Source of the DNA: Flavobacterium sp. N1994
GTDB taxonomy: Bacteria > Bacteroidota > Bacteroidia > Flavobacteriales > Flavobacteriaceae
Direction of reading: 5' to 3'
Assembly (NCBI RefSeq): GCF_025947145.1
Contig: NZ_CP109999.1
Span: 62,001-126,000, forward strand
DNA: 64,000 bases
Position numbers and translations under genes: made by a program. Shown here piece after piece: positions 1 to 10,300 of this stretch; the first letter of the stretch is position 1, and each line of letters begins with the position of its first letter. Under the pieces are notes generated by a model. That model saw only the letters and a program-made list of their open reading frames with translations, did no database searches and was not told the DNA's origin.

Positions 1-208
1 ACATTTTTTTGTTTTATACCAATATCTGTCTTGAATTCTAGGTGCTTAATTTCATTATCTTAAATAATATTTAATCATTTTTTTACTTCATAATTTCAGA
101 AAAAACGTAATTTGTTCTCCAAATTAATTTGACAGTGCTTGTAATTCTTTATATGAATTTAGTCAACCACTTCACTTTTTAGTTAGAAATTAAAAGTTTT
201 TTTAATAC

Positions 209-245
209 AATTGTTTTTTATTTATAAATAAAAAACAATTTTTTT
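209..245. terminator. Perfect 32-nt AT-rich palindrome followed by a T run
   Basis: Bases 209-224 are the exact reverse complement of 225-240, giving a 16-bp stem with no designed loop, and a run of T follows to 245. The stem is almost entirely A/T, so it is weaker than a classical terminator. It could end a + strand transcript entering from outside the window. It could equally be a simple AT palindrome with no function. Confidence 0.4.
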
Positions 246-330
246 GTTAAATGTGCAATTTAAATATTGATTAATTCCACAGAATGAAATTATTTACCAT
301 TATAATTATAAAATTATTTAATTTAAATAG

Positions 331-358
331 TTGCTTATTAAAATTTTATTTAAATTTG
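331..358 (+). promoter_or_regulatory. Predicted Bacteroidota promoter of the 432 gene
   Basis: TTG at 331-333 and TAAATTTG at 351-358 match the Flavobacterium -33 (TTG) and -7 (TAnnTTTG) elements with a 17-base spacer. The palindromic operator starts nine bases after the -7 box, so it would cover the expected transcription start. Confidence 0.65.
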
Positions 359-367
359 GACTTTCAA

Positions 368-381
368 CGTGTGCGAACACG
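368..381. promoter_or_regulatory. Palindromic operator, copy 1
   Basis: CGTGTGCGAACACG fits the imperfect palindrome CGTGTNCGNACACG, with half-sites CGTGT and ACACG around a central CG. A central CG is typical of LacI-family operators. Related sites occur at 7322-7335 and 11473-11486, each just after a -7 box. The LacI-type regulator at 40417 is the natural candidate to bind it (inference). Confidence 0.65.
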
Positions 382-431
382 AAATTAAAAATAAAACCTT
401 TTTTATAAACAAAAAACAATAACCTTTTATT

Positions 432-2804
432 ATGAAAAAAAAAATACATTTTTTTTTAAACATTAAACCCTTTGCTTTAATGTTATTATTTGGATTACTA
501 TTTGTAAGTAATTTGATCAATGCACAAGTCACCACTGTATTTAGCGATGATTTTAATAGAGCAGTAGTGAGTCCAGGTGGTACACCATCCATGACTTATA
601 CTCTTACACCTTCTGCAACAGGAGTTATTGCAACAACATCTCAAGGGGTAAATGATTTTGCAGGCAATCCAGATTATAGAGTAAAAATTTCTGGTGGTAC
701 TACAGCTGGAACAGAATTGGTAATGGGAACTATGACGGGTGTTAGTGGTTATAATGCCGTTTTGCAATCTAATTCTCAATTATTAACGTGGTCTTTTAAT
801 ATAAAACATAATAGATCAACTACAACAATGTCTGGTTTTGATACCACTCCTGCATACCAATATGGAGTTGGAGCTATTTTGGCTTGTGATAAATTGAGTC
901 CCTTAGATCCTGCTGCAAAAGGTTATGCAGTAGTTATGGGTGGTGTAGGGACTAAAAACACTTATGACTTGGTTAGTTTTCAAAACGGAATGGGGGCTAC
1001 AGCCAATTTGACAACTATTATACAAGGTATAACTTTGGTGAGTATAAGAGAAGTTGTTTCGGTTAACGTTACCTATAATAAAACAACTAATAAGTGGAAT
1101 ATGTTTCAACGTGATGAGACTGCAGCGACAACAGCAGCTCCATTTCCAAATCCTTATGGGTTGAGCGCTCCAGGAAGTGGAGTAACAGGTATAGGTGAAG
1201 TAACAGATGTTGCTGGATTTGTAGGTGTTTCTCTTCCTTATTTTGGTACGATTTTTAATCATAGCACCACTGCTGTGAATTTTTATTTTGATAATTATAA
1301 AGTTACGTTAGGACAGTTAGGTACTACTAATTTTTATGTTGCATCTGGATCGGATTGTTCTGACAAAAATAATTGGTGGTCAAATCCTGATGGTGCAACT
1401 GGAACACATCCAGCTAATTTTACAACTGATGGTCAGATTTTTAATATCTTCAACACGGGAACTACTATAGGTTCAGATTGGACAGTTAGTGGAGGAGGAA
1501 GTAAAGTAGTATTGGGCGATGGAACAGTTTCAAATTCTTTAGTTGTTTCAGCTACAGCATTTTTGTCTGGTACAGTTAAATTGAATGCAAATGCTACATT
1601 AAGAATTAGTCACTTGACTGTTTTTCCAACTTTCGAAAGCGGTGGAGTTGACCCATCTTCAACTGTAATATTTGATGGCGTTGATGCTCAGAGTGTGCCA
1701 GCAAGTGTATATGGAAATTTATCTATTTTGACACAAGGCCTATTGGGTGCCAAAGCAGCTGGTAATATCTCTGTTGCTGGAAATTTAAATATTGATGCTA
1801 ATTCTATTTTATTAATGGATACCTACAAACTAGGATCTATAAACACTTTATCAGGAACAGGAATTTTAAAAACTAAGTATGCTTTCTCAACAGCATTACC
1901 ATCAGGTATTACTTGGCCTTATTCTGTTTATTACAACTATACTAGTACTAATACTACACAAACCATTTCTCAAGGATCATTTGTTAACTTAGATACTACT
2001 GGTGGACCTCGTAATTTTCCTAATGATATTACTATTTCAGGAGCATTTGTTCCAGGTGCTGGTGTCATGACAGCTTTAAATAGAATAACGTTTAATGGAA
2101 CGGGAGCACAATCTTTAGAGGCTAATTTTCCTCCAGCTACAGCATTGATTATTGCAAATACTAGTACAGCAGGAGTTTCTTTATCAGCTTCAGAAGTTAT
2201 ACCAGACATTACTAATTTAGAACTTTCAGGTAACTTGAACGCAGATTACGATGAAAATTTTGGAACTATATCTTTGTTAGATAACTCTATTTTGACTTTG
2301 GGAGCTACTCCACATGCCTTGGTTTTTACAAATAGTAGTACTAGTAATCCTGGTCCTGCTGATTTTTGGATTGCAGGTAAGACATTAACTGTTAAAGGAT
2401 GGACAGGAACACCAGGTGGTTCTGGGACTAATGGAAAACTTTTTGTTGGTTTAGATGCAAATGGATTAACTGCTACACAATTAAGTCAAATAACATTTGA
2501 AGGATATTCAGGAGCTTTAATGTTATCAACAGGAGAAGTTGTTCCAGCATCTTTAGGAATTAAAAATCAAGAACTTGTTGATTTTAAATATTATCCAAAC
2601 CCTGTAGCAGATAAAATTACATTGTCAAATTCAAAAGAAATTTCAGAAGTGACTATTTTCAATAGTATTGGACAAAAAGTTTATGAAACATCACCTAATA
2701 GTACAAGTTTGCAAATAGATTTATCTACTTTAAATGCTTCAACTTATTTTGTTCAAGTGGTTTCAGAAGGTAAGAAAGCCACTGTTAAGGTTGTAAAAAA
2801 TTAA
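432..2804 (+). CDS. Secreted T9SS protein with N-terminal jelly-roll-like domain
   Basis: This 790-residue protein starts with a signal peptide (about residues 1-31, ending near INAQ). Residues about 32-290 form a beta-rich domain that is clearly related to the N-terminus of the 11542 protein: both open with TVFS..F.R, share a GGTPSMTYT stretch and have matching W.F..K.NRST segments. It is probably a concanavalin/laminin-G-like sandwich. Residues about 300-700 are Thr/Ser/Asn-rich beta-strand repeats of beta-solenoid character. The C-terminus (about 715-790) is a T9SS type A sorting domain with the YPNP motif. I see no catalytic signature; a glycan-binding or adhesin role at the cell surface is inferred. 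It is the first gene after the operator promoter and likely leads an operon with the two beta-helix genes. Its C-terminal domain is strikingly close to that of the next gene. Confidence 0.75.
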   Translation: MKKKIHFFLNIKPFALMLLFGLLFVSNLINAQVTTVFSDDFNRAVVSPGGTPSMTYTLTPSATGVIATTSQGVNDFAGNPDYRVKISGGTTAGTELVMGTMTGVSGYNAVLQSNSQLLTWSFNIKHNRSTTTMSGFDTTPAYQYGVGAILACDKLSPLDPAAKGYAVVMGGVGTKNTYDLVSFQNGMGATANLTTIIQGITLVSIREVVSVNVTYNKTTNKWNMFQRDETAATTAAPFPNPYGLSAPGSGVTGIGEVTDVAGFVGVSLPYFGTIFNHSTTAVNFYFDNYKVTLGQLGTTNFYVASGSDCSDKNNWWSNPDGATGTHPANFTTDGQIFNIFNTGTTIGSDWTVSGGGSKVVLGDGTVSNSLVVSATAFLSGTVKLNANATLRISHLTVFPTFESGGVDPSSTVIFDGVDAQSVPASVYGNLSILTQGLLGAKAAGNISVAGNLNIDANSILLMDTYKLGSINTLSGTGILKTKYAFSTALPSGITWPYSVYYNYTSTNTTQTISQGSFVNLDTTGGPRNFPNDITISGAFVPGAGVMTALNRITFNGTGAQSLEANFPPATALIIANTSTAGVSLSASEVIPDITNLELSGNLNADYDENFGTISLLDNSILTLGATPHALVFTNSSTSNPGPADFWIAGKTLTVKGWTGTPGGSGTNGKLFVGLDANGLTATQLSQITFEGYSGALMLSTGEVVPASLGIKNQELVDFKYYPNPVADKITLSNSKEISEVTIFNSIGQKVYETSPNSTSLQIDLSTLNASTYFVQVVSEGKKATVKVVKN

Positions 2805-2815
2805 TTTAAACCATT

Positions 2816-2879
2816 TTTTTCGAGTTTAGTTTTGAATTTCTATCATAAAAAATAGGGGTTTAAAACTAAACTCGAAAAA
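2816..2879 (+). promoter_or_regulatory. Long intercistronic stem-loop
   Basis: Bases 2816-2833 pair perfectly with 2862-2879 (18 bp, core CGAGTTTAGTTTT) around a 28-base loop. No T run follows on either strand, so it does not look like an intrinsic terminator. It sits between the stop of the 432 gene and the start of the 2900 gene, where it could protect the upstream mRNA or adjust expression between the two cistrons (inference). Confidence 0.55.
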
Positions 2880-2899
2880 TATTAATAAAATTTCATATT

Positions 2900-5098
2900 A
2901 TGAATAATGCTATTTTTCAGACAGGATATTGTAATAGAAAAATCTTTTATGGTTTTTTTATATTGTTATTTTTATTTAATACTAACAGTGTCAGTGCTTT
3001 GAATTATTACATAGATTCAGTAAATGGAAATGACAATAATAATGGTACTTCCATAACAACGCCATGGAAAAATATTAGTAAAGTAAATACACTTACTTTG
3101 ATTTCAGGTTCCCAGATTTTATTAAAATGTAATAGTGTTTGGAATGGGCAACAATTAAAATTCTTAGGTTCTGGAAACAGTCTTTCTCCAATTATTATAG
3201 ATCAATATGGAACAGGAGCTAAACCAGTTATAAATGGAAACGGTTTGACAACTGTCAATCAAGGGGTTGTTTATTTATACAACCAAGATTATATTGAGAT
3301 TAATAATATTGAAATTACAAATTATCCAACGCTTTTGGCATATGCTATCAAAACGGCCTATAGTTTAAATCAAATTGTTTACTACGGTACTAATGCTTAC
3401 CTTGTTACTGTAGCTGGAACCAGTGCAACAACTGGAGGCTATCCAAAAGTTACTTCAGGGTCAACTACAAGTGGAGGCGTAACGTTTACTTTTTATTGTA
3501 AACTAACCAGTTCATCTTATCCCAATAATCTTTTCTTTACCGGAATTTCAGATGGAACCTTAAATAATAATCCATTAGGAGCTGATAGAAGAGGAGTAAT
3601 GGTAGCTGTAAAAGACAAAGGACTTTGTAGCCATGTTTATTTAAAAAATCTCAATATACATCATGTAAAAGGACAATTAGGAAGTGGTTCATCAACTATT
3701 AATGGAGCTATTCCAAAACGCACAGGAGGAATATATTTTACAGTATTAAATGAAAGTTCAACCAGTAATTCCAGATTTGATGATGTTTTGATTAACAATT
3801 GTAGTATTTCTTACAGTGAGAATATAGGAATTGCTTTTGATAATGAAGACAATGTTTATTATCCTGGTGGCCAAAACTCTTCAATTACTGCGGATGTTAC
3901 CGAATATAATAATTGGTATGCAAGACGTTTTAGTAATGTACATATTAGTAATAATGCGATTCATCATATTGGAAAAAATGCTTTAATACTAAGATGTACT
4001 GATGAAACCGGTTTAGTTGATCATAATGTTTGTTATGAAACTGCTTTAGGAACAACAGGGAACACCATGTTCACAGCGCGAGCAAAAGGAACTATTTTTC
4101 AGTATAACGAAGGATATTATAACAGAGCCACTACTCAAAGTGTTGATCCAGGATCAATAGATGGAAGTATGTATGATGCTGATTTTGGTAGTGTTGGTAT
4201 TATTTTCCAATACAGCTATAGTCATGATAATTCTCAAGGTATATATTGGGGCTGTAATACAAGAGGGTCTGATAATAACACTACAGGAATTCCTGATCCA
4301 GGAGATGTAGGTTGTACATTGCGTTATAGTATTAGTCAAAATGATAAAGGAAAGTTGGTGTTTTTTAACTATTCGTCTGCTGGAAATGAAATTTATAACA
4401 ATGTTTTCTATATTAAATCTGGTTTATCACCTACTATAATATCTGAGAATTCTGGAAATAATCACACTTATAATTATAATAATAATATTATATATAATTC
4501 AGGTTCTGGGAGCTATAATTTTGCAACAGTTGGTCAAACGAGGTCAATATTAAACAATGTTTATTATGGTAATCATCCTTCTAGCGAACCTTCTTCAGCA
4601 ATTGATACTTTTAAGATTACTTCTAATCCATTATTTGTAAGTGCAGGAACCGGTACCAATGGTTTAACATCTTTAAATGGTTATAAATTGAAGTCCACTT
4701 CACCAGTAATTTCTAATGGTAAGGTAATTTCAACTAATGGAGGTTTTGATTTTTATGGTTATACTGTATCCAATTCTTTGCCTCCAAATAGAGGTGCTTA
4801 TGAAGGAACAGGTGTTATAAAAAGAGAAAGTAGTAATACTATAGTTAATCCTAATCCGGTTGATGATGCAATTAAAGTTATTTGTTATCCAAATCCGGTT
4901 GAAGGCATATTGACAATTTCTAATATAAACGCTGTTTCTGATATTGTTATATACAATGTAATGGGGCAAATCGTTTATGAAAATAAGACTAGCGATGAAA
5001 GTTTACAGATAGATATGTCTAAACTTGAAAGATCAACTTATTTAGTTCAAATAATTTCCGAAGGAAAAAAAGAAATAGTTAAAATTATTAAGAAATAA
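2900..5098 (+). CDS. Secreted parallel beta-helix protein, T9SS sorted (paralog 1)
   Basis: A 732-residue protein with a signal peptide (cleavage near SVSA, about residue 34). Directly after it comes the YYIDSVNGNDNNNGT segment typical of right-handed parallel beta-helix proteins, followed by Asn/Ile/Gly-rich coils to about residue 600. Many such proteins are polysaccharide lyases or glycoside hydrolases, but I cannot assign a family or catalytic residues. Residues about 660-732 are a T9SS type A sorting domain with a YPNP motif. The next gene is a close paralog. This copy carries a unique Tyr/Gly/Thr-rich insertion (about residues 144-209) that the paralog lacks. With no unsaturated-uronate enzymes (KduI/KduD) nearby, a hydrolase or binding role fits at least as well as a lyase. 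Confidence 0.75.
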   Translation: MNNAIFQTGYCNRKIFYGFFILLFLFNTNSVSALNYYIDSVNGNDNNNGTSITTPWKNISKVNTLTLISGSQILLKCNSVWNGQQLKFLGSGNSLSPIIIDQYGTGAKPVINGNGLTTVNQGVVYLYNQDYIEINNIEITNYPTLLAYAIKTAYSLNQIVYYGTNAYLVTVAGTSATTGGYPKVTSGSTTSGGVTFTFYCKLTSSSYPNNLFFTGISDGTLNNNPLGADRRGVMVAVKDKGLCSHVYLKNLNIHHVKGQLGSGSSTINGAIPKRTGGIYFTVLNESSTSNSRFDDVLINNCSISYSENIGIAFDNEDNVYYPGGQNSSITADVTEYNNWYARRFSNVHISNNAIHHIGKNALILRCTDETGLVDHNVCYETALGTTGNTMFTARAKGTIFQYNEGYYNRATTQSVDPGSIDGSMYDADFGSVGIIFQYSYSHDNSQGIYWGCNTRGSDNNTTGIPDPGDVGCTLRYSISQNDKGKLVFFNYSSAGNEIYNNVFYIKSGLSPTIISENSGNNHTYNYNNNIIYNSGSGSYNFATVGQTRSILNNVYYGNHPSSEPSSAIDTFKITSNPLFVSAGTGTNGLTSLNGYKLKSTSPVISNGKVISTNGGFDFYGYTVSNSLPPNRGAYEGTGVIKRESSNTIVNPNPVDDAIKVICYPNPVEGILTISNINAVSDIVIYNVMGQIVYENKTSDESLQIDMSKLERSTYLVQIISEGKKEIVKIIKK

Positions 5099-5212
5099 TT
5101 TATCATTTAAAAATAAATATTTTTAGTAACTAAAGTCTTGAGTCTCTACAATTCATTAAATGTGGACTTAAAACTAAACTTTTTAATAATAGTAATAAAG
5201 TACATACTTATC

Positions 5213-7273
5213 ATGTTGATTAAGCAATTTTTGGGGATAGATTATAATATAAGGAAAGTTAATTTTTCTTTACTTTTTTTGTTGTTATTTTTATTTATTG
5301 ATTCTAGTGCTAGTGCTGCTACTTATTATTTAGATTCCGTAGCAGGAATTGATTCTAATAATGGGACTTCAATATCAACTCCATGGAAAAACATAACCAA
5401 ACTAAACACCATGACTTTACAGCCAAATGATAAAGTTTATTTAAAATGTGGAAGTGTTTGGTATGGTCAACAATTAAAATTTTCAGGTTCAGGACTTGCT
5501 ACTTTTCCTATTGTAATTGATCAATATGGAACAGGAGCTAAACCTATATTAAATGGTAGTGGTCCTACTAGGACTAATGGAATAACCACTGCTGACCAAG
5601 GGGTTGTTTATTTATATAATCAGGATTATATTGAAATTAACAATTTAGAAATCACAAATTATCCTTTAACTACTGAATCAACAGCTAATCCTAATAGTAT
5701 TTTTTTTATAGGAATTTCAGGAGTAAATAATAATGGAGTTACAGTAAATAATAATCCATTAGGAGCCGATAGGAGAGGGGTTATGATTGCTATAAAAGAC
5801 AAGGTGTTAACTACATCAAACACTGCTGTTTGCAGCCATATTTATTTAAAAAATCTTTATATTCATAATATAAAAGGACAACTAGGTAATGGCGAAGTTG
5901 CTGTAAATGGAGCTATTCCTAAAAGAACAGGTGGAATTTATTTTGCAGTGCTCAATGAGAATTCTGCGAGTAATTCAAGATTTAATGATGTGCTAATTGA
6001 TGGATGTGAAGTGGCTTATAGCGAAAATATAGGATTAGCATTTGACAATGAAGATAATGTCTATTATCCAGGAGGTACCGAATTGGCTCAATGGACCTCT
6101 AGAAAATTTACCAATATTAAAGTTAGTAATAATTCTATTCACCATATTGGAAAAAATGCCATGATAATTCGTTGCACGGATGAAACAGGTTTAGTTGAGC
6201 GCAATGTTTGTTATGAAACTGCATTAGGCACAACGGGTAATACTATGTTCACAGCTAGAGCAAAAGGTACTGTTTTTCAATATAATGAAGGATATTATAA
6301 TAGAGCAAAAACGCAACAAGTAGATCCTGGTAATATAGATGGAAGTATGTATGACCCTGATTTTGGAAGTGTGGGTATTATTTTCCAGTATAGCTATAGC
6401 CATGATAATTCTCATGGAATTTATTGGGGATGTAATGCAAGAGGATCTAATAATAATAATACTGGAATCCCGGATCCAGAAGATGTTGGTTGTACTTTAA
6501 GATATTGTATTAGTCAAAATGATCGTGGTTCCATTGTATATTTTAATTACGCCTCTGCAGGAAATGAAATATATAATAATGTTTTTTATATAAAGTCAGG
6601 CATTAGTCCATCAATTATTAAGGAAAATTCTGGAAACAATCATACTTATAATTTTTTTAATAACATTATTTATAATATGAGCAGCACGGGTTCTGGAGCA
6701 TCTTATGATTTTGGAACAACTGGACAGGTTCGAAATTTTAAAAACAATATATTTTATGGTAACCACCCTTCTGGAGAACCACAAGATAGTGCAAAGTTAA
6801 TATCAGATCCATTATTTTTAAATCCTGGTGCTGGAGGAATTGGTATAAACGCTGCACTTGATGGTTATAAACTCAATCCAAATTCTCCAGCGATTTCAAG
6901 TGGGAGACTTATAACGACTAATGGAGGATTCGATTTTTATGGTGCAACTATATCCACATCAGCAGTGCCTAATAGAGGTGTTTATGAAGGTACAGGTGTT
7001 TTAGATAACGAGGCTTGGAGTCAGAATACCATGAGTATTTATCCTAATCCATTCTATAACAATCAATTTAATATAGCAATAAATGATGACTTAATTGGAA
7101 AACTTGAAATTGAAATTTTTAATATGTTAGGACAATTATTATATAAAGAAGTCGACAATGTTGTTGAAAACACAATAATTGTTAAGCCTGATGTTATTCT
7201 AGAAAAAGGAATGTACATAGTTACTTTAAGAAGTCAAAACAAATATTATACTTTTAAAATAACATCTAAATAA
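5213..7273 (+). CDS. Secreted parallel beta-helix protein, T9SS sorted (paralog 2)
   Basis: I start this gene at the ATG at 5213, not the upstream TTG at 5138, because 5213 gives a regular signal peptide (basic start, Leu/Phe core, cleavage near SASA). The 686-residue product shares long near-identical stretches with the 2900 protein through the beta-helix: the YNQDYIEINN, NNPLGADRRGVM, FDNEDNVYYPGG and ETALGTTGNTMFTARAKGT segments. It lacks the roughly 65-residue insertion of paralog 1. Its C-terminal sorting domain (about 605-686, YPNPF) is a different subtype from those of the 432 and 2900 proteins. Function is probably extracellular glycan processing or binding; the enzymatic class is not determined. 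It likely shares a transcript with the two preceding genes. Confidence 0.75.
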   Translation: MLIKQFLGIDYNIRKVNFSLLFLLLFLFIDSSASAATYYLDSVAGIDSNNGTSISTPWKNITKLNTMTLQPNDKVYLKCGSVWYGQQLKFSGSGLATFPIVIDQYGTGAKPILNGSGPTRTNGITTADQGVVYLYNQDYIEINNLEITNYPLTTESTANPNSIFFIGISGVNNNGVTVNNNPLGADRRGVMIAIKDKVLTTSNTAVCSHIYLKNLYIHNIKGQLGNGEVAVNGAIPKRTGGIYFAVLNENSASNSRFNDVLIDGCEVAYSENIGLAFDNEDNVYYPGGTELAQWTSRKFTNIKVSNNSIHHIGKNAMIIRCTDETGLVERNVCYETALGTTGNTMFTARAKGTVFQYNEGYYNRAKTQQVDPGNIDGSMYDPDFGSVGIIFQYSYSHDNSHGIYWGCNARGSNNNNTGIPDPEDVGCTLRYCISQNDRGSIVYFNYASAGNEIYNNVFYIKSGISPSIIKENSGNNHTYNFFNNIIYNMSSTGSGASYDFGTTGQVRNFKNNIFYGNHPSGEPQDSAKLISDPLFLNPGAGGIGINAALDGYKLNPNSPAISSGRLITTNGGFDFYGATISTSAVPNRGVYEGTGVLDNEAWSQNTMSIYPNPFYNNQFNIAINDDLIGKLEIEIFNMLGQLLYKEVDNVVENTIIVKPDVILEKGMYIVTLRSQNKYYTFKITSK

Positions 7274-7307
7274 TTATCTTTTTTTTATTTTATATAGTAA
7301 AAAAATT

Positions 7308-7335
7308 TATATTTGCTTATTCGTGTGCGAACACG
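7308..7335 (+). promoter_or_regulatory. -7 promoter element plus palindromic operator, copy 2
   Basis: TATATTTG at 7308-7315 matches the TAnnTTTG box. After six bases comes CGTGTGCGAACACG (7322-7335), the same 14 bases as copy 1. I see no clear -33 TTG. The operator ends only 15 bases before the start codon at 7351, so a bound protein would cover the transcription start and leader. Confidence 0.65.
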
Positions 7336-7350
7336 AGAGTATTTAAAGTA

Positions 7351-10300
7351 ATGAGTAAGAATTCCTATTTATCGGTAACAAGAAGAATAAAAGGGGTTAA
7401 CAGAAAAAGTTGTTTTGTTAGCTTTCTATTTCTTTTTGGTATTTCTGGAGCTTTTGGACAAGCCTTTACAGCTTCATGGCCATTGAGTACAAATTTGACT
7501 GCCACATCTACTGGCGCTGTTACCCCAGTAACGGCAGTAATTAGTAGTCCACTTTTTTCTACAAGCACTTCTTTTTCAGGATCGGGTCTATTAGGTACTG
7601 GCACAGGCGGTAAAGCAGCATCTTCTTGTTCTGCCGCATTCAACAGTGTTGGAGGAACTCCTATAAACCCATTTATAGAATTTAAGGTTTCCCCTTCGAT
7701 TGGAAATTATTTGACTATTGCGCCATTTTCATTTACAGCAAGTTCATCTGCTGCCCTTTCAACAGGAATGTCAATAAACGCAGGTTATTCTATTGATGGA
7801 GGGACAACATTTACGGCATTAACTCTTACAACTGCTTCAACTGGAGCTACGGCTAACTCATTATTGGTTGGCTCACTTTTTTCAACTTCTAATGCTACTA
7901 CTTTTACCATATCATCTTCTTCAACATTCACTTTAGCTACAAATACAGATTTTATAGTTCGTGTAATTTATTGGAGAAATAACGCAAGTTCTACTGCTGC
8001 AAATCCAATAACAATAAGTAGTTTAAACCTTTCTGGTTTTTCTTGCACAGGTAGTTTAGTAGCTACCCCAACATCATTATCTAATTTTAATGCGTTGCCT
8101 ACTGCTGCTTCTTCTTCACAATCATTTAGTGTTAGCGGTTCAACTTTATCAGGAAATGTCACTGTTACTTCACCTTCGGGTTATGAAATTAATAATCCAG
8201 CTATAGACGGTAATTATTATTCAAGTATAACTTTAACGCCTTCTAGCGGAACTTTGGCAAGCACACCATTAAATATTAGATTAAAAACTGGCCAACCAAC
8301 GGGTGTTTATAACGGAAATGTTACAATTACAAATACTAATGCACCCACTCAAACAATAGCTCTTACTGGAGCTTCTTATACCAATTATTATTATAATGGA
8401 GTAGGGGCATTAGATTCTTTAACAAGCTGGGGGACAAACACAAATGGAACTGGTGCTAATCCTCCCGATTTTGGTGCTGCTACTTATGCGCAAGCCTTTT
8501 ATATTGTTAATACCACAAATGTTTCTACTACAGCTCCATGGAATATCGGAAGTAATTCAATCTCGACCTCGAATAGATTAATTGTTGGTAATGGAACTTC
8601 ACCTTCCATTACATTTACTATGACTGCTTCAAATCCATTAAAGGTATTGTCAAATTCGAAATTTAATGTTTTAGCACCTTTATCTGGAAGTAATGAATTA
8701 ATATTTCAAGACAGTAATATTCCTACTGTAAATTCACCAGATCCATCTACTAATTTAACTTATGCTAATGGTCAGACAGGTGTTAGTGTTTCAGCATCAA
8801 CCTATAATCAATTAAAAATAACAAATAATACTTCGGTAGCTTTAACAGGAACACAAACGCCAGTAGTTAAATATTTAATTATAGACTCAGGTTCTTCATT
8901 ATCAGCGACATCTTCGAATTTTATTACTTTATCTCTTGGAGGTAATGCTGTAATTAATGGCTCTATATCAGGATCAAGAAGCCAAGGTATTTTTACAATA
9001 GACCCTACTTCTGCTACAAAGGGAACAGTTTTTAGTACAGACACCAGCGCGACATTGACTCTAGGTTGTAGTTCAACTGTTATTTATAATAGAGGAAGTG
9101 CTTCTGCTCAAACTTTATCTCCATTAAATTATGCTAATTTAACGATTACCAATAATGCAGCATCAACATCAACGACTGTCAATTTAGCTGGAACAGCAAG
9201 AATCAATGGGCTATTGAGTTTTACAGGAAGTGTTGCCAATACATTTAATATTACAACAGGAACTTTAACTTTTGGTTTAAATGCTACACTTTCGAACTCA
9301 AATAGTTCAACAGTTAATTTTGGTGGTCAGTTAGTAACTTTAGAATCCAATTCAACTTTAATTTCTGGAGTAAATTTAACTGGAGTTACAAATACAACTG
9401 GAGTTACTACTTCCAATGTAGTAGGTACAGCTTCTTCTGTTAGCTCAATAATCTGTAAAGGAAGAAATGCAACAATAACTTTGGCTAGTTCAACTGGAAC
9501 TCTTCAATGGCAACAATCATCTGATAATAGTAGCTGGGCAAATATTTCTTCAGCTACATCAAGCAGTTACAGCAGTTCAAATTTATCTTCAACAACTTTT
9601 TATAGAGCAAATGTGACTAATTCTACTTGTTCTACAGGATCTAGTAATGTGGTAACTATAACGATTAATAATAATCTATGGTCGTCTGGTTCGTGGAGTG
9701 GTAACAACCCTCCGATAGCTGCTGACTCAATAGAATTTCAAGGAGACTTTACCTCAAGTAGTAATATAACTGGATGTAGTTGTACTGTAACAAGTGGTAA
9801 CGTGATAATAAGTTCAGGAAACTCCCTAAATTTGACAGATGCACTTTATGTAAATGGTGGCTCAATAGTTTTTAATGATACAGCAAGTCTCATACAAACT
9901 AATAGTGTAGCCACTAATACTTGTTATGACCCTACTAAGGTCTCATTTTTACGTAAAACAGCATTAATTAGAAAATATGATTTCACTTACTGGTCTTCAC
10001 CCGTAAATAATCAACAATTGATTAATGTTTCTCCTTTAAGTTCTTTAGACAAGTTTTTTTCTTTTAATGCGTCGTCAAATAATTGGGCAAACGAAAGTTC
10101 AACAAATACCATGGTATTAGGGAAAGGATATATTATTAGAGGTCCAGATACTTTTGATGCTGTTACTCCTTCTCAATATACTGCAACTTTTAATGGTATT
10201 CCTAATAATGGTAATACCACTATAGCTATAGATGGTGCTTCAGGAATTTTTAATTTGTTAGGGAATCCGTATCCAAGTGCTATAGATGCAGTAGCTTTAT

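Larger units (their letters stand above)
1..431. other. AT-rich intergenic leader region
   Basis: No credible gene is visible in this stretch. It holds an AT-only perfect palindrome (209-240), a Bacteroidota-type promoter (331-358) and a palindromic operator (368-381), all listed separately. The first 200 bases show nothing recognisable beyond strong AT bias; they may be the 3' flank of a gene outside the window. Confidence 0.6.

Noticed and set aside
5138..5212. Upstream TTG start for the second beta-helix gene.
   Set aside because: It puts an odd extra stretch before the signal peptide; the ATG at 5213 gives a normal one.
2900..7273. Assigning the beta-helix pair to a named alginate or pectate lyase family.
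   Set aside because: The fold signature is clear, but I can see no family-specific catalytic motif, and the window lacks the unsaturated-uronate enzymes expected downstream of a lyase.
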